From NCBI GenBank assembly GCA_900549715.1, contig URPK01000003.1, positions 62,001 to 126,000 of the forward strand: DNA of 64,000 nucleotides, in the 5' to 3' direction. Position numbers and translations under genes: made by a program. A model generated the notes under the pieces. It saw only the letters and a list, made by a program, of their open reading frames with translations, ran no database searches and was not told the DNA's origin. Positions 8,624 through 17,281 of this stretch are shown here, piece after piece. The first letter of the stretch is position 1, and each line of letters starts with the position of its first letter. Source of the stretch: an uncultured Collinsella sp. GTDB taxonomy: Bacteria; Actinomycetota; Coriobacteriia; Coriobacteriales; Coriobacteriaceae.

Positions 8624-9211
8624 ATGAGCGATTATGCAGACCAGACGGTCGCCGTGTTGGCGGTCCAAGGCGCTTTTGCCGAGCACGAGACAAGACTATC
8701 CGAGCTGGGCGCACGTTGTATTGAGCTGAGGCAGGCGGCTGATTTGAAGCAGGACTTTGACCGTCTGGTACTTCCCGGCGGCGAGTCTACCGTTCAAGGG
8801 AAGCTGCTTGATGAGCTGGGCATGCTCGAGGAGCTTCGCACCCACATTGTTGAAGGCATGCCCGTCCTTGGCACCTGCGCCGGCTTGATTCTGCTGGCGC
8901 GCGACCTTGCCGCACACGACGATAAGGGAACGCCGCGCCTAGCAACCATGAACGTACTCGTTGAGCGCAACGCTTATGGCAGACAGCTCGGCAGTTTTCG
9001 CACCAAGGGCCAGGTGTCCGGCATCGACGGTGAAGTGCCATTAACATTTATCCGTGCACCCCGCATCGTCGAGGTACACGGCAACGCCAAGACCTTGGCT
9101 ATAGTCGATGGCCGCATCGTCGCCGCCCGCCAAGGCAACCAGCTCGGCGTAACCTTCCACCCCGAGCTCGACGACGATACCCGCCTCCACGAACTCTTCC
9201 TTCAGATGTAG
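8624..9211 (+). CDS. pdxT: Pyridoxal 5'-phosphate synthase, glutaminase subunit
   Basis: A 195-residue class I glutamine amidotransferase that feeds ammonia to PdxS. The GGEST motif, the nucleophile in GTCAGLILLA, and the His-Glu pair in FHPELDDD form a complete triad. Length is normal for PdxT. It is the second and last gene of the pdxST operon, and a set of nested palindromes follows it. Confidence 0.97.
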   Translation: MSDYADQTVAVLAVQGAFAEHETRLSELGARCIELRQAADLKQDFDRLVLPGGESTVQGKLLDELGMLEELRTHIVEGMPVLGTCAGLILLARDLAAHDDKGTPRLATMNVLVERNAYGRQLGSFRTKGQVSGIDGEVPLTFIRAPRIVEVHGNAKTLAIVDGRIVAARQGNQLGVTFHPELDDDTRLHELFLQM

Positions 9212-9251
9212 GAAGAGCAGAAACGAGCGTGGATTTTCGGACACATAACAA

Positions 9252-9319
9252 ATGAGAGTGGATAATCTCCCACTCTGAGCTTGAATGCAGGCTCAAACCG
9301 GGAGATTATCCACTCTCAT
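9252..9319. repeat. Perfect 20-bp inverted repeat after pdxT
   Basis: The 20 bases at 9252-9271 are the exact reverse complement of 9300-9319 (core GAGAGTGGATAATCTCCC). The 28-base loop itself has a small TGAGC/GCTCA hairpin. There is no T run, so it is not a classical terminator. Confidence 0.75.
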
Positions 9320-9324
9320 GCTAT

Positions 9325-9355
9325 GTAGTCATTTAAGAACGTCTCCAATGACTAC
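9325..9355. repeat. Dispersed palindrome family, short copy
   Basis: GTAGTCATT (9325-9333) pairs with AATGACTAC (9347-9355); the centre contains AAGAACGTCTCC, matching the AAGAACGTCCCC arm of the longer copies at 51077-51134 and 63710-63767. This copy lacks the left GGGGACGTTCTT arm. Confidence 0.6.
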
Positions 9356-9413
9356 TTGCAACGAATCATTTTTGGCAACAGAAATTACGCCGATGTTTTG
9401 GCAACGCCAGCGA

Positions 9414-9513
9414 GCGACGCCCAGGGCGAACAAGTTGGCATGAAAAAGGCAAGGCATAGACCTTCTGGTCATGCCTTGCCTTTTGAATGACAAATTATCG
9501 CCCTGGGCGTCGC
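9414..9513. terminator. Nested hairpins, inner one terminator-like
   Basis: Inner hairpin 9444-9484: AAAAGGCAAGGCAT pairs exactly with ATGCCTTGCCTTTT, giving flanking A and T tracts suited to termination in both directions. Outer arms GCGACGCCCAGGGCG (9414-9428) and CGCCCTGGGCGTCGC (9499-9513) are also exact, so the 100-base block could form one long branched stem. It lies between convergent pdxT and the RGG protein gene. Confidence 0.65.
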
Positions 9514-9526
9514 GCAGCGTCAACTA

Positions 9527-9554
9527 GTTACGCGGTTTGGTAAAACCGCGTAAC
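9527..9554. terminator. Hairpin at 3' end of the RGG gene
   Basis: GTTACGCGGTTT (9527-9538) pairs with AAACCGCGTAAC (9543-9554) across a GGTA loop, four bases after the stop of the minus-strand RGG gene. No T run follows, so termination is only one possible role. Confidence 0.5.
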
Positions 9555-9558
9555 CCAA

Positions 9559-10470
9559 TTAGAAGCGGTTGCCGCGGAAGCCGCCGCCGTTGCGGCCGCC
9601 ACGATCGCCACCGCGACCGCCGCGGTCGTTACCGCGGTTGCCGCCGAAGCCGCCACGGTTGCCGCCGCGGTCGCCATAGCCACCACGGTTGCCGCCAAAG
9701 CCGCCGCGACCGCCACGGTCGCCGCCGCGGTCACCAAAGCCGCCACGGCCGCCGCGATCGCCACCGCGACCGCCACGGTCGCCGCCACGGCCACCGCGAT
9801 CGCCAAAGCCGCCGCGACCGCCACGGTCGCCGCCACGGCCACCGCAATCGTCACGGCCGCCGCGAGGACCGCGGTCCTCGTCCAGGCCCATGGCGACGAG
9901 CGGAGCGATGACCTTATCGAGAGCAGCCATCAGCTCGGTGGCCTCCTCGTAAGAAAGCTCGGGCAGGAGCTTCTCCTTCTTGTTGGCAAGCTCGACCAGG
10001 CCCTCAGCGGCATCCTCGGCAGCAAAGACGACGATCTTGCGCATATCGCCCTCGGCGTCGTCGATGCGGCCGACCAGGTCGGCAGCCTCGGCCTCGGCCA
10101 TCAGACCATCGAGCTCACGAAGGCGCATACCCAGCAGGTCGGACATTTCCTTCTGCTCCATCTTGGGCTTGAGGTCAAGAAGCTTGATGGCGCGCTCGAT
10201 GTTCGCCATGCGCTCGGCCTTGGCCTCCTCCTCCTTGGAAATAGCAAAGCGACGGCTGCGCAGCAGGCGGGCGGCCTTCTGCATCTTGTCCATCAGCTCT
10301 TCGTCATCGTAATCAACGGCGGCCTCGACAACCTCGGCCTCCTCCTCGGCGGAAACCTCGTCAGCAGCCTCAACCTCGGCAGCTTCGGTCTCCACGGTCT
10401 CGACTGCCTCAACCTCGGCAGCCATGGTCTCGTTCTCGGTCTCGTTCATGATCTCTTCGTTCTCAGACAT
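9559..10470 (-). CDS. Winged-helix (MarR-like) protein with RGG-repeat tail
   Basis: A 303-residue protein in three parts. Residues 1-60 are highly acidic, rich in Glu-Val-Ala. Residues about 65-190 look like a MarR-type winged helix: QKEMSDLLGMRLRELDGLMAEAEAADLVGRIDDAEGDMRK-like spacing matches the recognition helix and wing, and ends in a helix. Residues 198-303 are a low-complexity tail of RGG, GDRGG, FGDRGG and GGNRGG units, like RNA-binding RGG boxes. AAGGAG precedes the ATG. The combination suggests a nucleic-acid-binding or condensate-forming protein; no precise family name is certain. A 214-base leader with GC-rich palindromic sequence precedes it. Confidence 0.75.
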   Translation of the reverse strand: MSENEEIMNETENETMAAEVEAVETVETEAAEVEAADEVSAEEEAEVVEAAVDYDDEELMDKMQKAARLLRSRRFAISKEEEAKAERMANIERAIKLLDLKPKMEQKEMSDLLGMRLRELDGLMAEAEAADLVGRIDDAEGDMRKIVVFAAEDAAEGLVELANKKEKLLPELSYEEATELMAALDKVIAPLVAMGLDEDRGPRGGRDDCGGRGGDRGGRGGFGDRGGRGGDRGGRGGDRGGRGGFGDRGGDRGGRGGFGGNRGGYGDRGGNRGGFGGNRGNDRGGRGGDRGGRNGGGFRGNRF

Positions 10471-10684
10471 GAGACTCCTTCTTGGCCCTCTCGGGCATCA
10501 TCGCCCCATTCGCGGGGCCCGTCGCGCACTCTTTGCGCTTTAAACATTCATGCCTCTCGGCAAAACGTCCATTAGTTTATGGTGTCGCCATCCAATCTAG
10601 CTGCAGAATCTATGTGCACACATTAATGCGACATGTCGCGGTATCATGACCTGAACCAAACGTGTCCACCTTAAGGAGCCCGCC

Positions 10685-11095
10685 ATGATTAAGCCCATCA
10701 TGAAATCCGAGTTCTTTTTGCGCCTGCCTTCCGAAGACGCGGGACCCGACGATGCCGCGACCGGGCAGGACCTCCTGGATACGCTCCATGAGCATGAGCA
10801 CGAGTGCGTGGGCCTTGCCGCCAACATGATTGGCGTGCGCAAACGCATCATCTGCGTAAAGGACGGCAACAGGGCGCTGCTGATGTACAACCCTCAAATT
10901 CTTGAGCAGGTCAATTCCTATCAAACGAGCGAAGGATGTCTCTCGCTTTCCGGCGAGCGCCCCTGTACTCGCTATCGCCGCATTAAGGTTGAGTATTTGG
11001 ACGAGAACTTCGTCCACCGCATCAAAAACTTCTCGGGCTACACCGCCGAGATCATCCAACACGAAATCGACCACTGTTGCGGAATCGTTATTTAG
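10685..11095 (+). CDS. def: Peptide deformylase
   Basis: A 136-residue peptide deformylase, the metalloenzyme that removes the formyl group from new proteins. All three motifs are present: GLAANMIG, EGCLS with the metal cysteine, and QHEIDH with both histidines and the catalytic glutamate. It is short compared with the usual 150-190 residues, ending soon after motif 3. AAGGAGCCCGCC leads into the ATG. A deformylase-like paralogue lacking the glutamate is at 18374-18793, so this copy is the one expected to be active here. Confidence 0.88.
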   Translation: MIKPIMKSEFFLRLPSEDAGPDDAATGQDLLDTLHEHEHECVGLAANMIGVRKRIICVKDGNRALLMYNPQILEQVNSYQTSEGCLSLSGERPCTRYRRIKVEYLDENFVHRIKNFSGYTAEIIQHEIDHCCGIVI

Positions 11096-11110
11096 TTCCG
11101 CCGATTCAAG

Positions 11111-11147
11111 AAAGCTCCCTGCAGCAAAACAACTGCAGGGAGCTTTT
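11111..11147. terminator. Bidirectional terminator
   Basis: AAAGCTCCCTGCAG (11111-11124) pairs exactly with CTGCAGGGAGCTTT (11133-11146). A and T tracts on both sides suit the convergent deformylase and aminotransferase genes. Confidence 0.85.
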
Positions 11148-11170
11148 CATAGTGCGGAACTTCTATCCCA

Positions 11171-12691
11171 CTAGCTCTGGCGGTAATGATCGAAGAAGTC
11201 GGCGAGATCTTCGAGGGACTCTTTGAGCACTTCCATGCGCGGCAGGTACACGATACGGAAGTGGTCGGGCTCAGCCCAGTTGAAGCCGCCGCCGCGCGTG
11301 ATCAGAATCTTCTTCTCGTGCAGCAGGTCAAGGGCGAACTGCTCGTCGTCAGTGATGTTGAACTTCTTCACATCCATCTTGGGGAAGATATAGAACGCCG
11401 CACGCGGCTTGACCACCGAGATGCCGTCGATCTTGTTGAGTGCCTCATACACGAAGTTGCGCTGCTCGTAGACACGACCGCCGGGGCGGATGTAGTTGTT
11501 AACAGACTGATGGCCGCCGAGCGCCGTCTGGACGATTGACTGAGCCGGCACGTTGGAGCACAGGCGCATGTTCGAGAGCATGTTGATGCCCATAATAAAG
11601 TCGCTCATGCAGCGCTGGTTACCCGAAAGCACCATCCAGCCAATACGATAGCCCGCGATCATGTGCGACTTGGAAAGGCCGCTAAAGGTGACGCAGGGCA
11701 GGTCGGGAGCGAGCGAGGCAATCGAGACGTGCTCGTAGCCGTCCATGCACAGGCGGTCGTAGATCTCATCGGCAAAAATCATGAGCTGGTGCCTGCGCGC
11801 GATCTCAACGATGCCCTCGAGTACCTCGCGCGGATAGACCGAACCCGTGGGGTTGTTGGGGTTGATGATGACGAGGGCCTTGGTCGCGCTCGTGATCTTG
11901 GACTCCATATCCTCCAGGTCGGGATACCAATCCGCTTGCTCATCACACAGATAGTGAACGGGATGACCGCCGGCAAGGGTTGCGCACGCCGTCCAGAGCG
12001 GATAGTCGGGACTGGGGATCAGAATCTCGTCGCCATTGTCGAGCAGCGCGTTCATCGAAAGCTGAATGAGTTCGGACACGCCGTTGCCCGTGTAGATGTG
12101 CTCCATCTGAACATTGGGCAGGCCCTTGATCTGCGAGTACTGCATGATTGCCTTGCGCGCAGAGAACAGGCCGCGCGAGTTGGAATAGCCTTCGCAGTCG
12201 GGCAGCTGCTGGCGCATGTCCTTAATGACCTCATCGGGCGTGCGGAAGCCAAAGGGCGCCGGATTACCGATGTTGAGCTTGAGAATACGCTCGCCCTCGT
12301 CCTCCATACGGGCGGCCTCGTCGACGACGGGGCCGCGCACGTCATACAGGACGTTATCGAGCTTGGTGGATTTTGAAAAAGTACGCATGGTGGTGCTCCT
12401 TGGAATTTGAGCTGAGGGATGGGGTTCGGGCTTGGGTACGTTGCGAGGCGATGATTCCTCGCCTTGATCGGCGTCACCGGCGAGCAGCCAGGAAACATCG
12501 ACCTCCAAAATACGAGCGAGCAGCTCTGCCACATCGCGCCGCGGGATCGTCTTGCCGCTCACATATTGGCTCATCTGACTCTTGCCGAGTTTTTTTCCGA
12601 GCATCTCCGATGCGCGGATTACGTCCGACTGGCGAACGTCGCGATCGGACATGGTCTGTCGCAGGCGATCGCTAAACGTCTCTTGGGCCAT
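11171..12691 (-). CDS. XRE helix-turn-helix fused to class I aminotransferase (AlaA-like)
   Basis: A 506-residue fusion. Residues 1-75 are an XRE-type helix-turn-helix (SDVIRASEMLGKKLGKSQMSQYVSGKTIPRR), followed by a Pro/Ser-rich linker. The rest is a full PLP-dependent aminotransferase of about 405 residues, with the PLP motifs NPNNPTGSVY, FADEIYDRL and SGLSKSHMIAGYRIGW (Schiff-base Lys); it resembles the alanine aminotransferase AlaA group. The ATG at 12691 has AAGGAGG upstream; 13 codons before it belong to the operator region. Four GTTCAATT sites upstream point to autoregulation. The enzyme domain may act as a ligand sensor, or the protein may be a bifunctional enzyme-repressor. Confidence 0.85.
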   Translation of the reverse strand: MAQETFSDRLRQTMSDRDVRQSDVIRASEMLGKKLGKSQMSQYVSGKTIPRRDVAELLARILEVDVSWLLAGDADQGEESSPRNVPKPEPHPSAQIPRSTTMRTFSKSTKLDNVLYDVRGPVVDEAARMEDEGERILKLNIGNPAPFGFRTPDEVIKDMRQQLPDCEGYSNSRGLFSARKAIMQYSQIKGLPNVQMEHIYTGNGVSELIQLSMNALLDNGDEILIPSPDYPLWTACATLAGGHPVHYLCDEQADWYPDLEDMESKITSATKALVIINPNNPTGSVYPREVLEGIVEIARRHQLMIFADEIYDRLCMDGYEHVSIASLAPDLPCVTFSGLSKSHMIAGYRIGWMVLSGNQRCMSDFIMGINMLSNMRLCSNVPAQSIVQTALGGHQSVNNYIRPGGRVYEQRNFVYEALNKIDGISVVKPRAAFYIFPKMDVKKFNITDDEQFALDLLHEKKILITRGGGFNWAEPDHFRIVYLPRMEVLKESLEDLADFFDHYRQS

Positions 12692-12712
12692 TAGAACCTC
12701 CTTGCTGGCAAA

Positions 12713-12793
12713 GTTCAATTTATAGAACACGAATTGAACCTAAGTTCAATTTAGGAAGCAGTATAGCGCCGTACCTTATTCGGAAGTTCAATT
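12713..12793. promoter_or_regulatory. Operator cluster, four GTTCAATT half-sites
   Basis: GTTCAATT occurs at 12713-12720, 12744-12751 and 12786-12793, and inverted (AATTGAAC) at 12732-12739. The inverted site and the one at 12744 form an exact palindrome with four bases between. Starts of the direct copies are 31 and 42 bases apart, close to whole helical turns. All lie just upstream of the XRE-aminotransferase start. Confidence 0.7.
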
Positions 12794-12853
12794 TCACAAG
12801 AAAACGTACCGAACTCCGAGATTTGCCCAAGGCGGACAATGACGCGCACGCGT

Positions 12854-13711
12854 TTAGAGATATTCAAGGAATCGAGCGGCGGCAAGCGAAACGTCAGCCG
12901 TGCGATATATCGCGTTGATCTGCCGATGGGGATGTCCCTCGAGCGGACGCACGGCGACATCGAACTGACAGCGGCGCAAGATGAGCGCCGGAAGAATACT
13001 CACGCCCAGACCGTCCTCGACCATGGCCATAATCGCATAATCATCCCAGGTCGATAGCTTAGAACGCACCGCCAGACCCGCGCGGCGAAACAGCGGCGTA
13101 ATCTCGTCGTCGCTACCGCGTTCCAGAAGAATAAACTGCTCGTTGGCCAAATCGGCAAGGGAAACGACCTCCGCGGTGGCAAGCGAGGAGTCCGCTGGCA
13201 CCACGGCCATCAGCTCGTCTTGCACCAACGGCCGCGACGCCATGCCGGCGCCGCGTGGCTCGCGCGGAATAAAGCCCAGGTCGCAGCGGCCTTCCGCCAC
13301 CCATTGCTCAATCTCGGAGTAATCACCCATCAGCAGCTCGTAATCGACATCCGGGTGATCAGCGCGAAACCGCGCGATCACCGGCGGCAGTACATGGGTC
13401 GCCACACTCGAGAATGTACCGATACAGATCTTGCCACGCATGAGCCCCCGCATCTCGTCCACGCGTCGCTGCAGGCGGCCAAACTCTTCGCATAACGCCT
13501 CGACTGCCGGCATGACCTGCCGCCCGTCGGCAGAAAGCACCACGCCCTCGCGGCTGCGATCAAGCACCTTAAAACCCCAGTCTGCCTCAAGGTCGCCCAC
13601 CATGCGGCTCACGCCCGACTGCGAATAGCTCAGCCGCTCTGCAGCATGCGTAAAGCTGCCGGCACGCACCGTCTCGAGCAGCACTTGCATCTTTTGAATA
13701 TTCGTTTCCAC
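12854..13711 (-). CDS. LysR-family regulator, first EamA-linked copy
   Basis: A 285-residue LysR-type regulator. The N-terminal helix-turn-helix reads FTHAAERLSYSQSGVSRMVGDLEADWGFKV and the rest is the usual two-lobed effector domain. The start is a GTG at 13711 with GGAGG upstream. It is divergent from an EamA transporter gene with 118 bases between, the standard LysR layout, so it probably controls that exporter. A second LysR/EamA pair with the same layout lies at 52609-54536. Confidence 0.92.
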   Translation of the reverse strand: METNIQKMQVLLETVRAGSFTHAAERLSYSQSGVSRMVGDLEADWGFKVLDRSREGVVLSADGRQVMPAVEALCEEFGRLQRRVDEMRGLMRGKICIGTFSSVATHVLPPVIARFRADHPDVDYELLMGDYSEIEQWVAEGRCDLGFIPREPRGAGMASRPLVQDELMAVVPADSSLATAEVVSLADLANEQFILLERGSDDEITPLFRRAGLAVRSKLSTWDDYAIMAMVEDGLGVSILPALILRRCQFDVAVRPLEGHPHRQINAIYRTADVSLAAARFLEYL

Positions 13712-13829
13712 GGCATCCCTCCACCTTTACATGAGTTTTTGTCATGTTATACATGCATTATATTCGCTTTTCTTCTAAAGCCACCTCACCCATAGTGAAC
13801 ATGCTCGGATATAGAGGGGATGTCAGCAC

Positions 13830-14741
13830 ATGAACAACGGACTGTTTACGTACTTAGCAGCATTGCTATTGTTTGGCTCCAACGGCATCATCGCCGCTGC
13901 CATCGCGCTGCCGAGCTCCGATATCGTACTGTTGCGCACGTTTTTGGGCGCTCTCACCCTTGCCGCCATCCTCTTCATAACCAAGCGCCATAACCTGCAG
14001 GCTCCGTCTCGCCCCCGCGAGGCCGCAGCGCTCATCGTCTCGGGCGCCGCGCTGGGCGCCAGCTGGATTTTCCTGTTCCGCGCCTATCAGACGATCGGCG
14101 TTGGCATCTCCTCGCTGTTGTATTACTGCGGCCCCATCATCGTTATGGCCCTCTCCCCGCTCATTTTTGGCGAAAAGCTGACCGGCGGCAAAATCGCCGG
14201 GTTTATCGCCGTTGCCTGTGGCGCCTTTCTCATTGCGGCGCAAGGTCTAGGCGGCAATATGCCCATTGCGGGTATCGCTTGCGGCATCGCCTCGGCCTTC
14301 TGCTACGCCTTGATGGTCATCGCTAGCAAGGGTGCGCCACACATCGAAGGCCTCGAGAACTCCACGCTCCAGGTGAACGCCGCCTTTGTAACCGCGTTGA
14401 TCCTTACGCTCTTCACGCAAGATGCCCCCTCGTTCCTCTCCCCCAGCATTGCCGCCGGCATCGATTGGGGCGCCGTCGCCATGCTCGGCGTCGTCAACAC
14501 CGGCATCGGTTGCCTGCTCTACTTTAGTGCCGTCGCCAAGCTGCCCGTCCAGACCGTCGCGGTCGTCGGCTACCTCGAGCCGCTTTCGGCCGTCGTGTTC
14601 TCCGTTGCCCTTTTGGGAGAGACCATGACGCCCATCCGCCTCATGGGCGCCGCGCTGATCATCGGCGGCGCGATCTTTTGCGAAGTCGCCGGCAAACGCG
14701 CAGACACCAAAGCAAGCATCGCCCAAGTAGCACGCGCCTAA
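13830..14741 (+). CDS. EamA/DMT-family transporter
   Basis: A 303-residue inner-membrane protein with about ten hydrophobic segments arranged as two five-helix EamA halves; the second half opens GGNMPIAGIACGIASAFCYALM. DMT proteins export or exchange amino acids, purine derivatives and other small metabolites. The substrate is not visible. It is divergent from a LysR regulator. I see no clear terminator between it and the Kup gene. Confidence 0.9.
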   Translation: MNNGLFTYLAALLLFGSNGIIAAAIALPSSDIVLLRTFLGALTLAAILFITKRHNLQAPSRPREAAALIVSGAALGASWIFLFRAYQTIGVGISSLLYYCGPIIVMALSPLIFGEKLTGGKIAGFIAVACGAFLIAAQGLGGNMPIAGIACGIASAFCYALMVIASKGAPHIEGLENSTLQVNAAFVTALILTLFTQDAPSFLSPSIAAGIDWGAVAMLGVVNTGIGCLLYFSAVAKLPVQTVAVVGYLEPLSAVVFSVALLGETMTPIRLMGAALIIGGAIFCEVAGKRADTKASIAQVARA

Positions 14742-14846
14742 AAGCCCCTCTTCAGTTTCAAAGCAGAGGCGCGTCCGTGGTTATCACATTGCAGCAAGAC
14801 CATACAGCCGGTGCGCCCCTGTTTTGAAATGCTACCTGCGTACATG

Positions 14847-14950
14847 AATAATCCCCAGATGGGGATTATTGTCTAAAACACCCCGATGTGCCAAACTGCT
14901 CTTATATGTATAAAGATGGCATAAAGGTTATCTGCCCTAGACAGATAACC
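14847..14950 (+). promoter_or_regulatory. Two hairpins upstream of kup
   Basis: AATAATCCCC (14847-14856) pairs exactly with GGGGATTATT (14861-14870). GGTTATCTG (14926-14934) pairs exactly with CAGATAACC (14942-14950) just before the Kup ribosome binding site. The first may terminate the EamA message; the second could affect kup translation. They do not match the ydaO c-di-AMP switch as far as I can tell. Confidence 0.45.
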
Positions 14951-14970
14951 GGATGTCTAAGGGAGTCCAC

Positions 14971-17202
14971 GTGGCACACAACAAACTGGAGGCAAACCTC
15001 CAAGACCAGCACGGACAGAGCGGGCATGGAGCCATTCCCCTTTCTGCTGGTATGTTGCTCGTAACGCTCGGCGTCGTCTATGGCGACATCGGCACGAGCC
15101 CTATGTACACCATGAAATCAATCGTCGCCAACAACGGCGGCGTCGGTACCGTCAGCGAGGACATGATCCTGGGCGCGCTTTCGCTCGTCATCTGGACCAT
15201 GACGCTCGTAACCACGGTCAAGTACGTGCTAATCGCCATGAGGGCCGACAACCACAACGAGGGCGGTATCTTCGCCCTGTTCAGTCTCGTGCGCAAAGTG
15301 GCACCGTGGCTGATCCTTCCCGCCATGATCGGCGGTGCGGCGCTGCTTGCCGACGGCATCCTCACCCCCGCCGTCACGGTCACCACAGCCATCGAGGGTC
15401 TGCGCACCATCGAGTGGGGCCACGCGCTATTGGGCGACGGCCAGACCAACGTCATCATTATTACCATCATCATTATCTGCGGCCTATTTGCCATGCAGCG
15501 CGCCGGCACCTCGTCAATCGGCAAGCTCTTCGGCCCGCTCATGACGCTATGGTTCCTGTTCCTGGCGGGCGCCGGCCTGTTCAACATGCTCGGCAACCTG
15601 TCCATCTTGCGCGCACTCAACCCCATCCGCGGCATCATGTTCCTGTTCTCGCCCATCAACCACTCGGGCATCATGGTGCTCGGTTTCGTCTTCCTGTCGA
15701 CGACCGGCGCCGAGGCGCTCTATTCGGACATGGGTCACGTGGGCAAGGCTAACATTTACGCATCCTGGCCGTTCGTAAAGGCGGCCCTCATCCTTAACTA
15801 TCTGGGTCAGGGCGCTTGGCTGCTCGCCAACAACTCCAATCCCCAGATGCTCGCGATGGACATCGTCAACCCGTTCTACATGATGCTTCCCGAGCCCCTG
15901 CGCCCCTTTGCCATCGTGCTATCGGCCGTAGCGGCCATCATCGCCTCGCAGGCGCTTATCACCGGCTCGTTCTCGCTGGTATCCGAGGCCACGCGTCTCA
16001 ACCTTATGCCGCATCTGCGCATCCACTACCCCAGCGACACCAAGGGTCAACTCTATATTCCGCTCGTCAACAACATCATGTGGGTCGGCTGTATCTTCAT
16101 CGTGCTGCTGTTCCAAAACTCCGAGCGCATGGAGAGCGCCTACGGCCTCGCCATCACCGTGACTATGCTCATGACCACGACGCTTTTGACGAGCTATATC
16201 GCCGGCATCCTCAAGCACAAGTTGGGCGCCTGCGTCTTTGCCCTGCTTTTTGGCGCCATCGAGCTCTGCTTCTTTGCCTCGTGCCTCACCATGTTCTTTA
16301 ACGGCGGCTATGTGATGATCTTCCTGGCCTCGCTGCTGTTTGGCCTTATGTACGTGTGGCGCCGCGGCACCGCCATCGAGCGCACGCAGACGATCCTGCT
16401 GCCCGTCTCCAAGTACATCGATCAGCTCAACCGCCTGCGCAACGACGAGACCTACCCCGTGCTCGCCGACAATCTGGTGTTCCTCACCAACAGCCCCGAC
16501 CCGCTCACGCTCGACCGCGACGTGCTCTATTCCATCCTGGACAAGCACCCCAAGCGCGCCAAGGCATATTGGTTCATCAACGTGCACGTTACCGACGAGC
16601 CCTATACGCACGAGTATTCCGTCGAGACCTTTGGCACGGACTTTTTGTTCCGCGTGCGCCTGGACCTGGGCTTTAAGGTCAACCAGCGCATCAACGCCTA
16701 TCTGCGTCAGATCGTTGGCGACTTGATGACATCGGGTGAGCTGCCACCGCAGCATCACACCTACTCCATCTACGAGACGCGCGGCAACGTGGGCGACTTC
16801 CGTTTTTGCATGCTGCGCAAGATGCTTGCCCCCGAAACGGACATCAACCGCAACGACCACCGCGTGATGGCCATCAAGTACGCCGTCCGCCGCGCCTGCG
16901 GAAGCCCGGCACGCTGGTACGGTCTTGAGAACTCGGCGATCATCATCGAGTACGTGCCTCTCTTTGCCCGCATGCGTCCGGCGGTCAAACTCGTACGCAC
17001 CCATGTGCCGCTCGAGGTCCAGATCGAGGAAGCCGAGGAAATGGAAGTCGATATCTTCTCGGACGACCTGGTCAACGGCAACGAGGCCGGTAGGGACATG
17101 AACGTCGATCCCACCGAATTGCTCGAGAGCGTCGCCGATACGCCCGAACAGCAACTGCTCGACGGCCTCGAGAGCGCCCAGCTCAACGACGCCAACTTCT
17201 AG
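14971..17202 (+). CDS. kup: Potassium uptake protein Kup
   Basis: A proton-coupled potassium importer of the KUP/HAK/KT family, 743 residues. The N-terminal family motif VYGDIGTSPMYT is near residue 35, about 12 hydrophobic helices follow to residue 470, and a long hydrophilic cytoplasmic domain rich in acidic residues completes it. GTG at 14971 has AAGGGAG five bases upstream and is preferred to an ATG six codons earlier that sits behind a hairpin with no binding site. The gene has its own transcription unit and ends at a strong hairpin shared with the convergent hydrolase gene. Confidence 0.95.
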   Translation: MAHNKLEANLQDQHGQSGHGAIPLSAGMLLVTLGVVYGDIGTSPMYTMKSIVANNGGVGTVSEDMILGALSLVIWTMTLVTTVKYVLIAMRADNHNEGGIFALFSLVRKVAPWLILPAMIGGAALLADGILTPAVTVTTAIEGLRTIEWGHALLGDGQTNVIIITIIIICGLFAMQRAGTSSIGKLFGPLMTLWFLFLAGAGLFNMLGNLSILRALNPIRGIMFLFSPINHSGIMVLGFVFLSTTGAEALYSDMGHVGKANIYASWPFVKAALILNYLGQGAWLLANNSNPQMLAMDIVNPFYMMLPEPLRPFAIVLSAVAAIIASQALITGSFSLVSEATRLNLMPHLRIHYPSDTKGQLYIPLVNNIMWVGCIFIVLLFQNSERMESAYGLAITVTMLMTTTLLTSYIAGILKHKLGACVFALLFGAIELCFFASCLTMFFNGGYVMIFLASLLFGLMYVWRRGTAIERTQTILLPVSKYIDQLNRLRNDETYPVLADNLVFLTNSPDPLTLDRDVLYSILDKHPKRAKAYWFINVHVTDEPYTHEYSVETFGTDFLFRVRLDLGFKVNQRINAYLRQIVGDLMTSGELPPQHHTYSIYETRGNVGDFRFCMLRKMLAPETDINRNDHRVMAIKYAVRRACGSPARWYGLENSAIIIEYVPLFARMRPAVKLVRTHVPLEVQIEEAEEMEVDIFSDDLVNGNEAGRDMNVDPTELLESVADTPEQQLLDGLESAQLNDANF

Positions 17203-17222
17203 CGACGTCGCGCATCAACGAC

Positions 17223-17261
17223 AGCGCCCCTGCACCTCACAGGAGATGCAGGGGCGCTTTG
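17223..17261. terminator. Terminator between kup and hydrolase
   Basis: AGCGCCCCTGCA pairs exactly with TGCAGGGGCGCT across a 12-base loop, followed by TTTGC. It lies between convergent genes. Confidence 0.8.
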
Positions 17262-17281
17262 CATTTCAGTAAAGCCCTCGG

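Noticed and set aside
9559..9911. Plus-strand Arg/His-rich gene opposite the RGG tail
   Set aside because: It is only the complement of the glycine-arginine codon repeats.
14742..14970. ydaO-type c-di-AMP riboswitch before kup
   Set aside because: Only two simple hairpins are visible; the conserved ydaO segments are not recognisable.
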